Below, piece after piece: positions 39,341 to 48,002 of a stretch of DNA of 57,837 nucleotides. The stretch's first letter is position 1. Each line of letters starts with the position of its first letter. The stretch is taken from positions 1 through 57,837 of the forward strand of contig CANDCH010000012.1 in assembly GCA_947383145.1 (NCBI GenBank), written 5' to 3'. Position numbers and translations under genes: made by a program. A model generated the notes under the pieces. It was not told where the DNA came from. It ran no database searches and worked only from the letters and a program-made list of their open reading frames with translations. The DNA comes from an uncultured bacterium (GTDB lineage Bacteria; Bacillota; Clostridia; Oscillospirales; Oscillospiraceae).

Positions 39341-41776
39341 TCACAATTCAGTATACCGGGCCGGACCGGGTTTGTAAAGGGCGGCGTGCTCCGCCAGACG
39401 CAGCAGCAGCTCCACGCCCCCCGCGCGGTAACCTCCGGCGCTGTACACCGCCCGGCCGTTGCCGTCGCACAGCACCGCCAGGGGCGGGCTGTCCGGGTCC
39501 CGTCCCAGATGTCTGGCCACGGCCTCCAGATCGTAGGCCCAGTCGTCCAGCAGGGGCCGGACGCCCTCCAGCGCCCCCAGCGCCGCCGCCAGGGTGGGCT
39601 GGGTCAGGCTCTCCCGCCCCCGCAGCAGGAACACCGTGGGGACGGGCAGTGGGCTCCGGCGGTCCATCAGCTCGTTGAGGACGTGCTCGGTGGGCTCGCC
39701 GCCCTCCTCCAGCCAGAGGGCCAGCACCGGCCCGCCGCCCATGCGGAACAGGTCGGGGATGTCCTGCCCGTCCGGGGCGCGGGCGGACAGGACGGGCAGC
39801 TCCTGGCTGGTGAGCAGGTCGTCCAGCGCCCAGGGGCGCAGCCGCAGGGGAACGGCGCGGGTCTGTCCAGGGGCCAGCGTCAGGTCCCGGCGGGCGGCCA
39901 GCTGGTCCCCGCTGGGCAGCCGCACCGAGGTGATGAGGCGGTATTGTCCGGCGGGCAGGACCAGCTCCAGCGCGCCGTCCCGCCAGTCGTCCGCCTCCGG
40001 GTGAAGCGGGAGCCAGCCGCCGCCGGTCCGGCGGGAGACGGTCCAATCCTGGCCGTACCGCGCCGCCTGTCCGGCGGGCAGGGCGAGGCGGAGAACGCCT
40101 GCCTCCTCAGGCAGGACCGGGCGGAAGCCGCCCTGTGCCCAGTACTCCGGCGCGCCGTCCAGGGGCCGCAGGCGGGCGGGGACCCCCACCGCCCGCAGGG
40201 CGGCGGCGAACAGCAGGCGGCGGCTCCGCCCGTCCCAGGCTCCGGCCCGCAGGACGGTGTCCGGGGTGCGGCACAGGCTTCCAAAGGCGGGAGGACGGAG
40301 GACTGTTTCCGCCTGGATGCGGTTCCACAGGGCGGCGGGACCGTCCCGCCGACTGCCCAGCCACTCCAGCACCGGCCCCCGCCAGGGGGTGAGGGGCTCC
40401 AGCTCCAGCCGGGGACAGGCGGCGTACCGCCAGTAGATATCCTCCGGCACGCCGGGAAGGCGGGGGGGCAGTCGGGCGAGGTGGTCCTCCAGCAGGCTCG
40501 CCGTCACGTCCCGCAGGTCCTTGGCGGACAGGGTTCGGACCAGCCGCTCCCGGCGGTCCGGGCCCTCCCCCTCCAGAAAGGCGCGGACCTGGTCCCAGTT
40601 GCCCCGGGCGTTTTGCCGCAGGTCCTCCCACTCGCCCCGGCTCGGCCGGGAGTATCCGGCCGCGCGGGCCAGCCTCAGCGCGTTTCCCCGGCGCAGCGCC
40701 TCCGCCCGGGCCGCCTTCAGCGGCGGGCTGAGCAAGGCGGGGGCGGGGCGGAGGTCCGCCGGGGCGTGGAAATCGAACCCGGTCCAGGGGGAATCGCCGG
40801 GGGCGGCTGGGGAGAGGGACAGGTCCAGTTCCTCCGGGCCGCAGTCCCCCTCGGCGGTCAGACCGTCCAGGCTGGCCAGCACGTGGACGTCCCCCCGGCC
40901 CAGGCTGGGCCGGACGGACCCATCGGCCCCGGCGGTGAGGGCGGCGATGGGGCGGAACGCCGCCTCGTTGAGAATCTGAAGCTCCACCCGCGCGCCGGCG
41001 GCGGGCCTTCCGTTCAGAAAAACCCGGATTGCGCGGGGGGCGGCGTCCGCGTAGCGGGCGGTCTGATTGAACCAGGTCACGTCCCCGTCCCGGCCCAGGA
41101 GCTCCCCGTGGAGGGGGGAGGGCTCCGCCCCGCCGAAGACCCGGCTGTGCGCCAGCACCGCCCTGGAGGCGGCGGTGGCAAACCAGCCCCGGTCCAATAC
41201 CGGCTCGGGCTCGCAGGCCCCCAGATACCGCCAGCGGCCCGCGCAAAGGGCCTCCACCCAGGCGTGGTTGTCGTCGCAGTGGGACCAGCGGGGGGCGTAC
41301 ACCTGCCGGGCGGCGATGCCCACGCTGCGCAGGGCGGACACCAGAAAGGCGGACTCCTCGCCGCACCGGCCGCTGCCGCAGCGGTACACGGTGAGGGGGG
41401 AGGCGGTGCGGCTGTCCTGGGCCTGGTAGGAGGCGTGCTCGTGGCACCAGCGGTTGACCTCCAGCACCCGTTCCTCCTGGGTGGGCAGGTCCTTCACCCG
41501 GGGCCAGAGGGAGCGGTGAAACAGCGCCCGGTGAAAGGACAGGTCCTCGTCGTTCACCCGGGGGAAGAGCACGTAATGGGCGAAGGGCTCCCAGTCCAGC
41601 GCCCCGCACCAGGGGGCCTCCTCCCGCAGGGCAAGGGCGTGGTCCGCGAAGCGCAGGAACAGCGCCGGAGGATAGCAATCCAGGTCGCTGCCCGGAAGGT
41701 GGTCCAGCAGAAATTCCATGGCCCGCCGCCGCGCGCCGGTCAGGCCGTCCAGCGGGTCCTTTTGCTCAATCGCCAC
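39341..41776 (-). CDS. Transglutaminase-like protein with a second degenerate half
   Basis: 811 residues, GTG start behind GAGGAGG. No signal peptide, so cytosolic. Transglutaminase core at ~110-200: CGSGRCGEESAFLVSALR (Cys138), DDNHAWVEA (His171) and YLGACEPEP where the third residue is Glu instead of Asp. Around 520-570 a second copy-like stretch, TPDTVLRAGAWDGRSRRLLF then AAALRAVGVPARL, matches the GDCRxxxxLLxALLRAxGIPAR pattern but has Gly in place of Cys. The C-terminus (~650-811) resembles a thioredoxin-like region (VLALWLEEGGEPTEHVLNEL, PTVFLL). Substrate unknown; peptide hydrolysis or protein modification. Confidence 0.85.
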   Translation of the reverse strand: MAIEQKDPLDGLTGARRRAMEFLLDHLPGSDLDCYPPALFLRFADHALALREEAPWCGALDWEPFAHYVLFPRVNDEDLSFHRALFHRSLWPRVKDLPTQEERVLEVNRWCHEHASYQAQDSRTASPLTVYRCGSGRCGEESAFLVSALRSVGIAARQVYAPRWSHCDDNHAWVEALCAGRWRYLGACEPEPVLDRGWFATAASRAVLAHSRVFGGAEPSPLHGELLGRDGDVTWFNQTARYADAAPRAIRVFLNGRPAAGARVELQILNEAAFRPIAALTAGADGSVRPSLGRGDVHVLASLDGLTAEGDCGPEELDLSLSPAAPGDSPWTGFDFHAPADLRPAPALLSPPLKAARAEALRRGNALRLARAAGYSRPSRGEWEDLRQNARGNWDQVRAFLEGEGPDRRERLVRTLSAKDLRDVTASLLEDHLARLPPRLPGVPEDIYWRYAACPRLELEPLTPWRGPVLEWLGSRRDGPAALWNRIQAETVLRPPAFGSLCRTPDTVLRAGAWDGRSRRLLFAAALRAVGVPARLRPLDGAPEYWAQGGFRPVLPEEAGVLRLALPAGQAARYGQDWTVSRRTGGGWLPLHPEADDWRDGALELVLPAGQYRLITSVRLPSGDQLAARRDLTLAPGQTRAVPLRLRPWALDDLLTSQELPVLSARAPDGQDIPDLFRMGGGPVLALWLEEGGEPTEHVLNELMDRRSPLPVPTVFLLRGRESLTQPTLAAALGALEGVRPLLDDWAYDLEAVARHLGRDPDSPPLAVLCDGNGRAVYSAGGYRAGGVELLLRLAEHAALYKPGPARYTEL

Positions 41777-41825
41777 GGGGTATGCCTCCTCTTTGTATGT
41801 TTTGTGATGGCCGGGCGGCCCCGCC

Positions 41826-41854
41826 TTGACAGGGTCTCGGGAAAACTTTATAAT
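41826..41854 (+). promoter_or_regulatory. Sigma-A promoter of cutC
   Basis: Perfect TTGACA, 17 bases, TATAAT, 53 bases before the cutC start. Confidence 0.8.
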
Positions 41855-41907
41855 AAAAAGCAGAACTGAGCTTGTGGAAAGCTCGACGGATTTGGAGGGA
41901 TGGAGCG

Positions 41908-42660
41908 ATGGGCAGAGTGCTGCTCGAGGTGTGCTGCGGCAGCGCGGACGATGTGATTCAGGCCCACCGGGCGGGCGCGGACCGGGCGGAGCTGAACAGC
42001 GACCTGTTCCACGGCGGGCTGACCCCCACCCTGGGGGCGCTGGCCGTGGCCAAGCGGGAGACGGATATGAAAATCATAGCCATGGTCCGGCCCAGGGAGG
42101 GGGGCTTCTGCTACACCCCGGCGGAGTTTGACACGGCGGTGGAGGACGCGAAGCTGTTGCTTGCCCACGGCGCGGACGGGCTGGCGTTCGGGTTTCTCCG
42201 GGAGGACGGCGCGCTGGACCGGGCCCGCACCCGGGTGCTGGCGGAGCTGTGCCGGGAGGCGGGAAAGGAGGCCGTGTTCCACCGGGCCATCGACGTGGTC
42301 CCCGACTGGCGGGCGGCGCTGGACGTCCTCCTGGAGCTGGGGGTGGACCGGGTGCTCACCAGCGGCCAGCAGCCCGCCGTGCCCCAGGGGGCGGACACCA
42401 TCCGCCGGATGGCGGACTACGCCGCCGGACGTATTGAGATTCTCCCCGGCGGGGGGATCAACGCCGGAAATCTGGAGTGGGTGGTCGCCCGCACCGGGTG
42501 CGGGCAGGTGCATATGTCCGGCCACCGGCAGGCGTCGGACCCCTCCGCCGTCAACAACCGGGCCATCCACTTCGGGAGCTGCCTCTACCCGCCGGAGGAC
42601 CTGTACCGGGTGGTGGACGGCAGCTATATTGAGGACGTGGCGGCGCGCCTGGGCAGATGA
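41908..42660 (+). CDS. cutC: CutC family protein
   Basis: 250 residues from MGRVLLEVCCGSADDVIQA behind GGAGGGATGGAG; the frame extends upstream to 41872 without support. A TIM-barrel family: GADRAELNSDLFHGGLTPTLG, DMKIIAMVRPREGGFCYT, GADGLAFGFLREDG, VFHRAIDV, GVDRVLTSGQ, ILPGGGINAGN and QVHMSGHRQ are the conserved blocks. Once linked to copper tolerance in E. coli, the real activity is not settled. It forms an operon with the next gene. Confidence 0.94.
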   Translation: MGRVLLEVCCGSADDVIQAHRAGADRAELNSDLFHGGLTPTLGALAVAKRETDMKIIAMVRPREGGFCYTPAEFDTAVEDAKLLLAHGADGLAFGFLREDGALDRARTRVLAELCREAGKEAVFHRAIDVVPDWRAALDVLLELGVDRVLTSGQQPAVPQGADTIRRMADYAAGRIEILPGGGINAGNLEWVVARTGCGQVHMSGHRQASDPSAVNNRAIHFGSCLYPPEDLYRVVDGSYIEDVAARLGR

Positions 42661-42672
42661 GGGGGGAACCGC

Positions 42673-43485
42673 GTGAATGTGACCAATTTCCAAGTCTGCC
42701 GCGGCGTCCGGCCGCGGCGGGAAGCGCCCATGGAAGGGCTTGCCTCCATGGTGAACCGGCAGGCGGCGGACGGCTCCCCGCTGGAGTCCGCGCGGCGGGC
42801 GCTGGAGGCGGCGAAATCCAGGCTGGAGGCCCATCGGAACCAGCGGATTGAGGAGGCGCTGGACGGCTATCTGGCCCTGCGGGCCCGGCAGAACTCCTAC
42901 CGGGAGGGCCTTGACGTACAGCGCGGGCAGCTGGAGGAGTATCGGGCGCTGTGCGGCCGCCGGGACCGGCTTTCGGAGGCGCTCTCCGCCGCCAGGGCCT
43001 GCGCCGGAGAGGAGACCGGCAGGGCGGGCGCGCTGGAGGAGGAGCTCGCGTCCGTGTCCGGCGGCATCTCCGCCCTGGTGGAGCAGGCGAACCGCTATGC
43101 CGACGGGCAGAGGCGGTACGCGGCCTATCTGGAGAAAACCGGGCAGGGCGGATACGCCGCGTTTGCGTATCGGGAGGCGGGCAGATACAGCGAGGAGGGC
43201 TTCGCGGCCGAGACGGCGGAGCTGGCTGGGCGCATGGAGGCGGGGAACGCCCGGTGGGGGGAGCGGGTATACTCCTACTGTGCGGGGTACGGCTTGAGGC
43301 CCGGTGATTTTGAGGGCTATCTTGAGGCGCGGCGCAGGCTGGGCGGCGCCTATGCCGCCGCGCGGCAGCGGTACGCTGAGCTTCTGAACGCCAGGGAGGG
43401 GGCGCGGGGCGCCGCGCCGTCCTTTGACACGGTGGAGCTGGGCGGGGCGGAGGAGGAGAAGCCCCTCCCGCCCCGCCGGAGGTAA
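42673..43485 (+). CDS. Coiled-coil protein of unknown function
   Basis: 270 residues, GTG start 12 bases after cutC behind GGGGGG. No signal peptide or membrane segment. Mostly helical with a heptad-like region at ~35-155 (LESARRALEAAKSRLEAHRN, ALEEELASVSGGISALVEQA) and a Tyr/Ala-rich helical second half (RYADGQRRYAAYLEKTG, AAFAYREAGRYSEEGF). The C-terminus is charged (EEEKPLPPRRR). I recognise no family. It may be structural or spore-associated. Confidence 0.6.
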   Translation: MNVTNFQVCRGVRPRREAPMEGLASMVNRQAADGSPLESARRALEAAKSRLEAHRNQRIEEALDGYLALRARQNSYREGLDVQRGQLEEYRALCGRRDRLSEALSAARACAGEETGRAGALEEELASVSGGISALVEQANRYADGQRRYAAYLEKTGQGGYAAFAYREAGRYSEEGFAAETAELAGRMEAGNARWGERVYSYCAGYGLRPGDFEGYLEARRRLGGAYAAARQRYAELLNAREGARGAAPSFDTVELGGAEEEKPLPPRRR

Positions 43486-43504
43486 GCGCCGCCGGGTTGG
43501 ACGC

Positions 43505-43538
43505 AAAAAGGCCGCGATTGCACAATCGCGGCCTTTTT
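43505..43538. terminator. Bidirectional intrinsic terminator between convergent genes
   Basis: Perfect 16-bp stem AAAAAGGCCGCGATTG / CAATCGCGGCCTTTTT with a 2-base apparent loop; T-tracts on both strands. It serves the coiled-coil gene and the nucleotidyltransferase gene. Confidence 0.92.
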
Positions 43539-43570
43539 GCCGGCTGCGCCGCCTGGGGACGCGGCCCGCG

Positions 43571-44482
43571 TCAGGCCCAGAGCGCTTCCGGATAGAGCCC
43601 CTCCGCCGTCATCCGGGCGATGGCGGCGGCCACGGCGGGCTTGTCCTCCTTGTAGGTGACGCCGTACCACCTGTCCCCGGAGGACAGGGCCTGGACGGAG
43701 GCCGCCCCGCTGTCGATGAGGCTGCCCACCAGGGTGGGGAGCAGGTACTCCCCCTTCATGGGGTTTTCCGACAGAATTTTGTCCAAAAAGGCGGGAAACC
43801 GCCCTTCGGCCTGGTCCAGCAGGGAGGGGGTGAAGCCCCAGAAATTCATGGACACCATGGCGTCCCCGGGAAGCTCGGTCCAGGTGGCCCCGCCGTCCTC
43901 GGTGAAGCGGGGGGGCGGGCCCTTTTCAATCCGGGTGCGCTCCACGATGCCGGTGAGCAGGCCGTCCGCCCCCACCTGGCACACTCCCCGGGCCACATGG
44001 CCGTGGTCGGTGACGGTGTTCTCCAGGCGGTAGGCCACCATGGCGTACCGGGTCCCCTGGGGATGGGCGCGCAGATAGTCGTAAATGGTTTGGAAGGCGG
44101 ACCGCCCGTAGTAGTCGTCGGCGTTGATAATGGCGAAGGGGCCGTCCACAAAGGGCCGGGCCGCCAGCGCCGCCTGGGCGGTGCCCCAGGGCTTGACACG
44201 CCCGGCCGGGACCGCGTAGCCCTCCGGCAGGCTGTCCATGCGCTGAAAGACGTAGCGCACGTCCATGCGGCGCTCCATGCGGCGGCCGACGCGCTCCCTG
44301 AAGTCCGCCTCAATCTCGTCCTTGATGACGAACACCACCGTCTCAAAGCCCGCCCGGCGTGCGTCATAGACGGAATAATCCAGAAGAACCTGGCCGAAGC
44401 CGCCCACGGGGTCCATCTGCTTGAGCCCGCCGTAGCGGCTGCCCATGCCCGCGGCCATGATGACCAATACCGGCTTTTTCAT
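43571..44482 (-). CDS. Sugar-phosphate nucleotidyltransferase-like protein
   Basis: 303 residues. N-terminal nucleotide-binding signature VIMAAGMGSRYGGLKQMDPV, then FVIKDEIEADF, PWGTAQAALAARPF and the metal Asp in IINADDYYG. The C-terminal half (SMNFWGFTPSLLD, RWYGVTYKEDKP) matches a family of stand-alone NTP_transferases common in Clostridia with no assigned substrate. It lies 33 bases after the antiporter gene in the same direction. Confidence 0.88.
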   Translation of the reverse strand: MKKPVLVIMAAGMGSRYGGLKQMDPVGGFGQVLLDYSVYDARRAGFETVVFVIKDEIEADFRERVGRRMERRMDVRYVFQRMDSLPEGYAVPAGRVKPWGTAQAALAARPFVDGPFAIINADDYYGRSAFQTIYDYLRAHPQGTRYAMVAYRLENTVTDHGHVARGVCQVGADGLLTGIVERTRIEKGPPPRFTEDGGATWTELPGDAMVSMNFWGFTPSLLDQAEGRFPAFLDKILSENPMKGEYLLPTLVGSLIDSGAASVQALSSGDRWYGVTYKEDKPAVAAAIARMTAEGLYPEALWA

Positions 44483-44515
44483 GGTGGTTGCCTCCTTTGG
44501 GGCGGATGGCCCCGG

Positions 44516-45487
44516 TCAGATGGTGAATTGGACGGCGCAGAACGCCCCGTAAACCAGCAGCAGGGCCACGCCCTGAAACCGGCTGAGCTTTCCCCGCCTG
44601 AGGGCGGGGAGGGTGAGGAAGGCCATGACGAAAAGCATCACCGGGATGTCCAGCACCAGCGAGGCGTTGTGCCCCGCGATGGAGGAGCTCTGGGGGATGG
44701 AGAAGGGCGCCAGCGACACCGACACCCCGGACACCAGCACCAGGTTGAACAGGTTGGCGCCGATGACGTTGCCCAGGGACAGGGCCCCGTGGCCCTTGAG
44801 CAGGGAGGTAACGGCGGTGACCAGCTCGGGCAGGGAGGTGCCCAGGGCCACGAAGGTGAGGGCGATCACCGACTCGGGCACGCCCAGGGCCTGGGCGATG
44901 AGGGTTCCGTTTTCCACCAGCAGATCCGCCCCCACGGCGATGAGCGCCGCCCCCGCGACGAGCAGGACCATGTCCTTGAGCATGGAGTTTTGCTCCGCCT
45001 CCGGCTGGGGCGCGGCGGGGCGGGCGGCGGAGGACTGGGATTTCATCTGCCACACGGTGGCGGCCATATAGGCCGCGAACATCGCCAGCAGGATGAGACC
45101 GGCGGCCCGGCTGAAATAGCCGGTGGTATAGGCAATCCCGGCGTAAATGGCGGCGGCGGTGAAAAAGAAGGCCACCGGCAGGCGCAGGGATTTGGGGTCC
45201 ACCCTTCCCGGCTTGACCGCCACGGTGATGGCGGCGATGAGGGCGGTGTTGCAGATGATGGAGCCGATGGCGTTGCCGTAGGCGATCTCGCCGTGGCCGC
45301 TGAGGGCGGAGGTGGTGGACACCATCACCTCGGGCAGGGTGGTGCCGATGGACACCACCGTGGCGCCGATGAGCAGCTCGGGCAGGCGGAACCGGCGGGC
45401 GATGCCGGTGGCGCCGTCCACAAACCAGTCGCCCCCCTTGATGAGAAAGACCAGGCCCACAGCGAACAGAAGGACCGGGACCAGCAT
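44516..45487 (-). CDS. Calcium/sodium antiporter (CaCA, YrbG-like)
   Basis: 323 residues. The start at 45487 is chosen because GGAGG is seven bases before it; the longer frame to 45532 would place that site inside the gene. About ten hydrophobic segments in two inverted halves, each with an alpha-repeat: GATVVSIGTTLPEVMVSTTS with GNAIGSIICN, and FVALGTSLPELVTAVTSLLK with GNVIGANLFN. The Glu in each repeat binds the cation. It exchanges Ca2+ for Na+ (or K+/H+) at the cytoplasmic membrane. Confidence 0.94.
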   Translation of the reverse strand: MLVPVLLFAVGLVFLIKGGDWFVDGATGIARRFRLPELLIGATVVSIGTTLPEVMVSTTSALSGHGEIAYGNAIGSIICNTALIAAITVAVKPGRVDPKSLRLPVAFFFTAAAIYAGIAYTTGYFSRAAGLILLAMFAAYMAATVWQMKSQSSAARPAAPQPEAEQNSMLKDMVLLVAGAALIAVGADLLVENGTLIAQALGVPESVIALTFVALGTSLPELVTAVTSLLKGHGALSLGNVIGANLFNLVLVSGVSVSLAPFSIPQSSSIAGHNASLVLDIPVMLFVMAFLTLPALRRGKLSRFQGVALLLVYGAFCAVQFTI

Positions 45488-45534
45488 GGGCATACCTCCA
45501 GGGACCGCGGCCGCGTTCGCCGGGTCAGGCATTG

Positions 45535-45702
45535 TTAAGGAAGGACTGATTAAATCGGCGAGAGCGGTTTGCGAGAGATTTTCCGCCGCAGTAAGGCGTG
45601 ATTTCGCAGGAATAATTGTGTTTATTTCAAGAAATCACAACGAAGCCGCGGCGGAAAAGATCCGCAAAGCGCCGCAGGCGCATTGATTCCGTGCTTCCTT
45701 AA
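45535..45702. mobile_element. MITE-like imperfect palindrome, 168 bp
   Basis: Fills most of the 364-base gap before the GH78 gene. Perfect outer inverted repeats TTAAGGAAG (45535-45543) and CTTCCTTAA (45694-45702). The arms stay alignable inward for about 75 bases, with shared GCGxTTTGCG, TTTTCCGCCGC and TGATTTC blocks. No ORF inside. The structure fits a non-autonomous foldback element; copies elsewhere would prove it. Confidence 0.75.
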
Positions 45703-45793
45703 GACTGACTATCATTTAAACACGCTTGTCCCGATTTGTCAATGGCTGGATGGAGGCAGATTGAGGGCGCGTGAAATTCTTCCCATTTTTATA

Positions 45794-45822
45794 TTGCCTT
45801 TGGGGAGGCGGAAGTATATAAT
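45794..45822 (+). promoter_or_regulatory. Sigma-A promoter of the GH78-GUS operon
   Basis: TTGCCT, 17 bases, TATAAT, 30 bases before the GH78 start. Confidence 0.65.
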
Positions 45823-45851
45823 CAATTGAATTTGAAAGGAGGCGGGGCGGT

Positions 45852-47999
45852 ATGGCGGAAAAGGGCTGGATGACGGTCCGGCTGTGGCGGACGGTCCGGC
45901 AGGGGGACGTGTTTCACCGGGAGCGGGAGGAGGCCCCGGCGCCGGAGACGGGCGCGCCCCAGAACCTCCACGTGCTGGCGCGGGGGCGGGTGAGGCTGCC
46001 CCCGGGGCGCTGGACGCTGCGGCTCAGCGCCGACGACTATTACCACGCGTGGCTGAACGGCCGGTGGCTGGGCCAGGGGCCGGCGCCCGCCTATCACAGC
46101 AATTATTATTACCAGGAATACCCCGTGGAGGGGGGGCGGACGGTGACGGTGGCCCTCCACCTCTATTATCAGGGGCTGGTGAACCGGGTGTGGAACAGCG
46201 GGGACGGCCGGTGCGCCCTGTGGGCTGAGTTTGTCCGGGAGGACGGAAGGGCCCGGTGCGCGGGAGAGTGGCGGTATCAGATCTGCCGCGCGTACTCCGG
46301 AGATATTGTGGGGTACGACACCCAGTTTCTGGAGAACTTTGACAGCCGCCGCTGGCCCGAGGGCTGGGAGCAGCCCTGGTTCCGGGCAAAGGGCTGGGGA
46401 CGCATGGTCCCGGCCCCCTGGGCGGATTACAGGCTGGCTCCCCAGCCCACCGCCGGTCTCCAGCGCAGCCGGGTGGACCCGGCGGAACGCCGCCCGGTCC
46501 CCGGCGGCGTGCTGCTGGACTTCGGCCGGGAGCGGACGGGAACCCTCCACGCCGCCGCCCGGGGCAGGGCGGGGGACCGGCTCATCCTGCGCTTCGGCGA
46601 GGAGCTGGACGAGACGGGCCGGGTGCGGTTTGATATGCGCTGCGGCTGCCGCTATGAGGAGGCGTGGACCCTCCGGGAGGGGGAGAGCGTCCTCCACCAG
46701 TATGACTACAAGGCGTTCCGCTATGTGGAGGTGCTGGGCCTGGAGGACGGCGCGGAGCTGGCCCAATGCTGGGTGTGGGAGCGGCACTACCCCATGGACG
46801 GGGGGCTGTGTACCCTGTCCTGCGGGGCGGATGAGCTGGAGGACATCTTCCGAATCTGCAAAAACGCCGTGCGGTGCGGCAGTCAGGAGGGCTACCTGGA
46901 CTGTCCCAGCCGGGAGAAGGGGCAGTACCTGGGGGATGCGGTGGTGACCGCCCGGGCCCAGGTGTGGCTGACGGGGAAGACGGACCTGCTGCGCAAGTGC
47001 GTCCGGGACTTCATGGCCTCCGCCCGGGTGTCGCCCGCCCTGCTGGCGGTGGCCCCCGGGTCGCTGATGCAGGAGATCGCCGACTTCTCCCTGCTGTTTC
47101 CCGCCCTGCCGCTGACGGACTATGACTTCACCGGGGACCGGGAATTCCTGAGGGAGTGCTGGCCCGCCGTGGAGGGAATTGCCGGATATTTCGCCCAATA
47201 CCGGCGGCCCGACGGACTGCTGGAGCACGTGGCCCACGGCTGGAATCTGGTGGACTGGCCGGAGAGCGCCCGGGACGGCTATGACTTCCCCCTCACCCGG
47301 CCGGAGGTGGGGGAGGGGTGCCACAATGTGATCAACGCCTTGTGGTTCGGCTTCCTGCTGATGAAGGAAAAGCTGGAGCGGCTGCTTGGCCTGCCCCTGA
47401 CCCATGAGTCCCAGCGGGTGGGGACGGCCTTCCTGAAGGCCTTCTGGCGGTGGGACCAGAAGCTGTTCGCCGACAGCGAGGCCAGCGCCCACTGTTCCCT
47501 CCACGCCAACCTGTATCCCGCCTGCTTCGGGCTGACCCCGGCGGTGGGGGAGGACGCCTATGAGCGGCTTCTGTCCGTCCCAGGCCGGTTCTGCGGGCCG
47601 CTGCCCATGTACTTCGCCCTGCGGGGGCTGGGCCGGATGGGGCGGCACAAGGCGCTGTACCGCCTGCTCACGCGGGAGGACGCCTACGGCTGGCGCAATA
47701 TGCTCCGGGAGGGGGCCACGGCCTGCTTTGAGGCGTGGGGCAGGGACCAGAAGTGGAACACCAGCCTGTGCCACCCCTGGGCCGCCGGGGCCATCCCCCT
47801 TATCATTGAGGAGCTGGCCGGGGTGAAGCCCGACCCGGACTGGCCCAGCGGCTTCCGCTTTCAGCCCCGCCTTCCCGCCAAGCTGGACGACTTCTCCCTC
47901 CAGGTCCCCCTCCGGGGGCAGCTGGTGCGGGTGGAACAGCAGGAGTGGAGGGCGGCGCTGACGGTGGCGCCGCTGAAAACGAACAGGAGAGGAGATTAG
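45852..47999 (+). CDS. GH78 alpha-L-rhamnosidase-like protein
   Basis: 715 residues, no signal peptide, so cytosolic. N-terminal jelly-roll domains with LSADDYYHAWLNGRWLGQGP, AYHSNYYYQEYPV and VLLDFGRERTGTLHA; (alpha/alpha)6 barrel from ~330 with the acid-site motif GYLDCPSREKGQYLGDA (the family has DCPxRDE/ER), LEHVAHGWNLVDWPE and the later WNTSLCHPWAAG. Shorter than many GH78 enzymes. It removes rhamnose from glycosides or pectin fragments. Its stop is three bases before the beta-glucuronidase start, so both act on the same kind of substrate, for example flavonoid glycosides or rhamnose/glucuronate oligosaccharides. Confidence 0.85.
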   Translation: MAEKGWMTVRLWRTVRQGDVFHREREEAPAPETGAPQNLHVLARGRVRLPPGRWTLRLSADDYYHAWLNGRWLGQGPAPAYHSNYYYQEYPVEGGRTVTVALHLYYQGLVNRVWNSGDGRCALWAEFVREDGRARCAGEWRYQICRAYSGDIVGYDTQFLENFDSRRWPEGWEQPWFRAKGWGRMVPAPWADYRLAPQPTAGLQRSRVDPAERRPVPGGVLLDFGRERTGTLHAAARGRAGDRLILRFGEELDETGRVRFDMRCGCRYEEAWTLREGESVLHQYDYKAFRYVEVLGLEDGAELAQCWVWERHYPMDGGLCTLSCGADELEDIFRICKNAVRCGSQEGYLDCPSREKGQYLGDAVVTARAQVWLTGKTDLLRKCVRDFMASARVSPALLAVAPGSLMQEIADFSLLFPALPLTDYDFTGDREFLRECWPAVEGIAGYFAQYRRPDGLLEHVAHGWNLVDWPESARDGYDFPLTRPEVGEGCHNVINALWFGFLLMKEKLERLLGLPLTHESQRVGTAFLKAFWRWDQKLFADSEASAHCSLHANLYPACFGLTPAVGEDAYERLLSVPGRFCGPLPMYFALRGLGRMGRHKALYRLLTREDAYGWRNMLREGATACFEAWGRDQKWNTSLCHPWAAGAIPLIIEELAGVKPDPDWPSGFRFQPRLPAKLDDFSLQVPLRGQLVRVEQQEWRAALTVAPLKTNRRGD

Positions 48000-48002
48000 A
48001 TC

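Noticed and set aside
37781-41869. 1362-codon plus-strand frame opposite the symporter and transglutaminase genes
   Set aside because: Gly/Gln/Pro-rich antisense shadow with no ribosome site.
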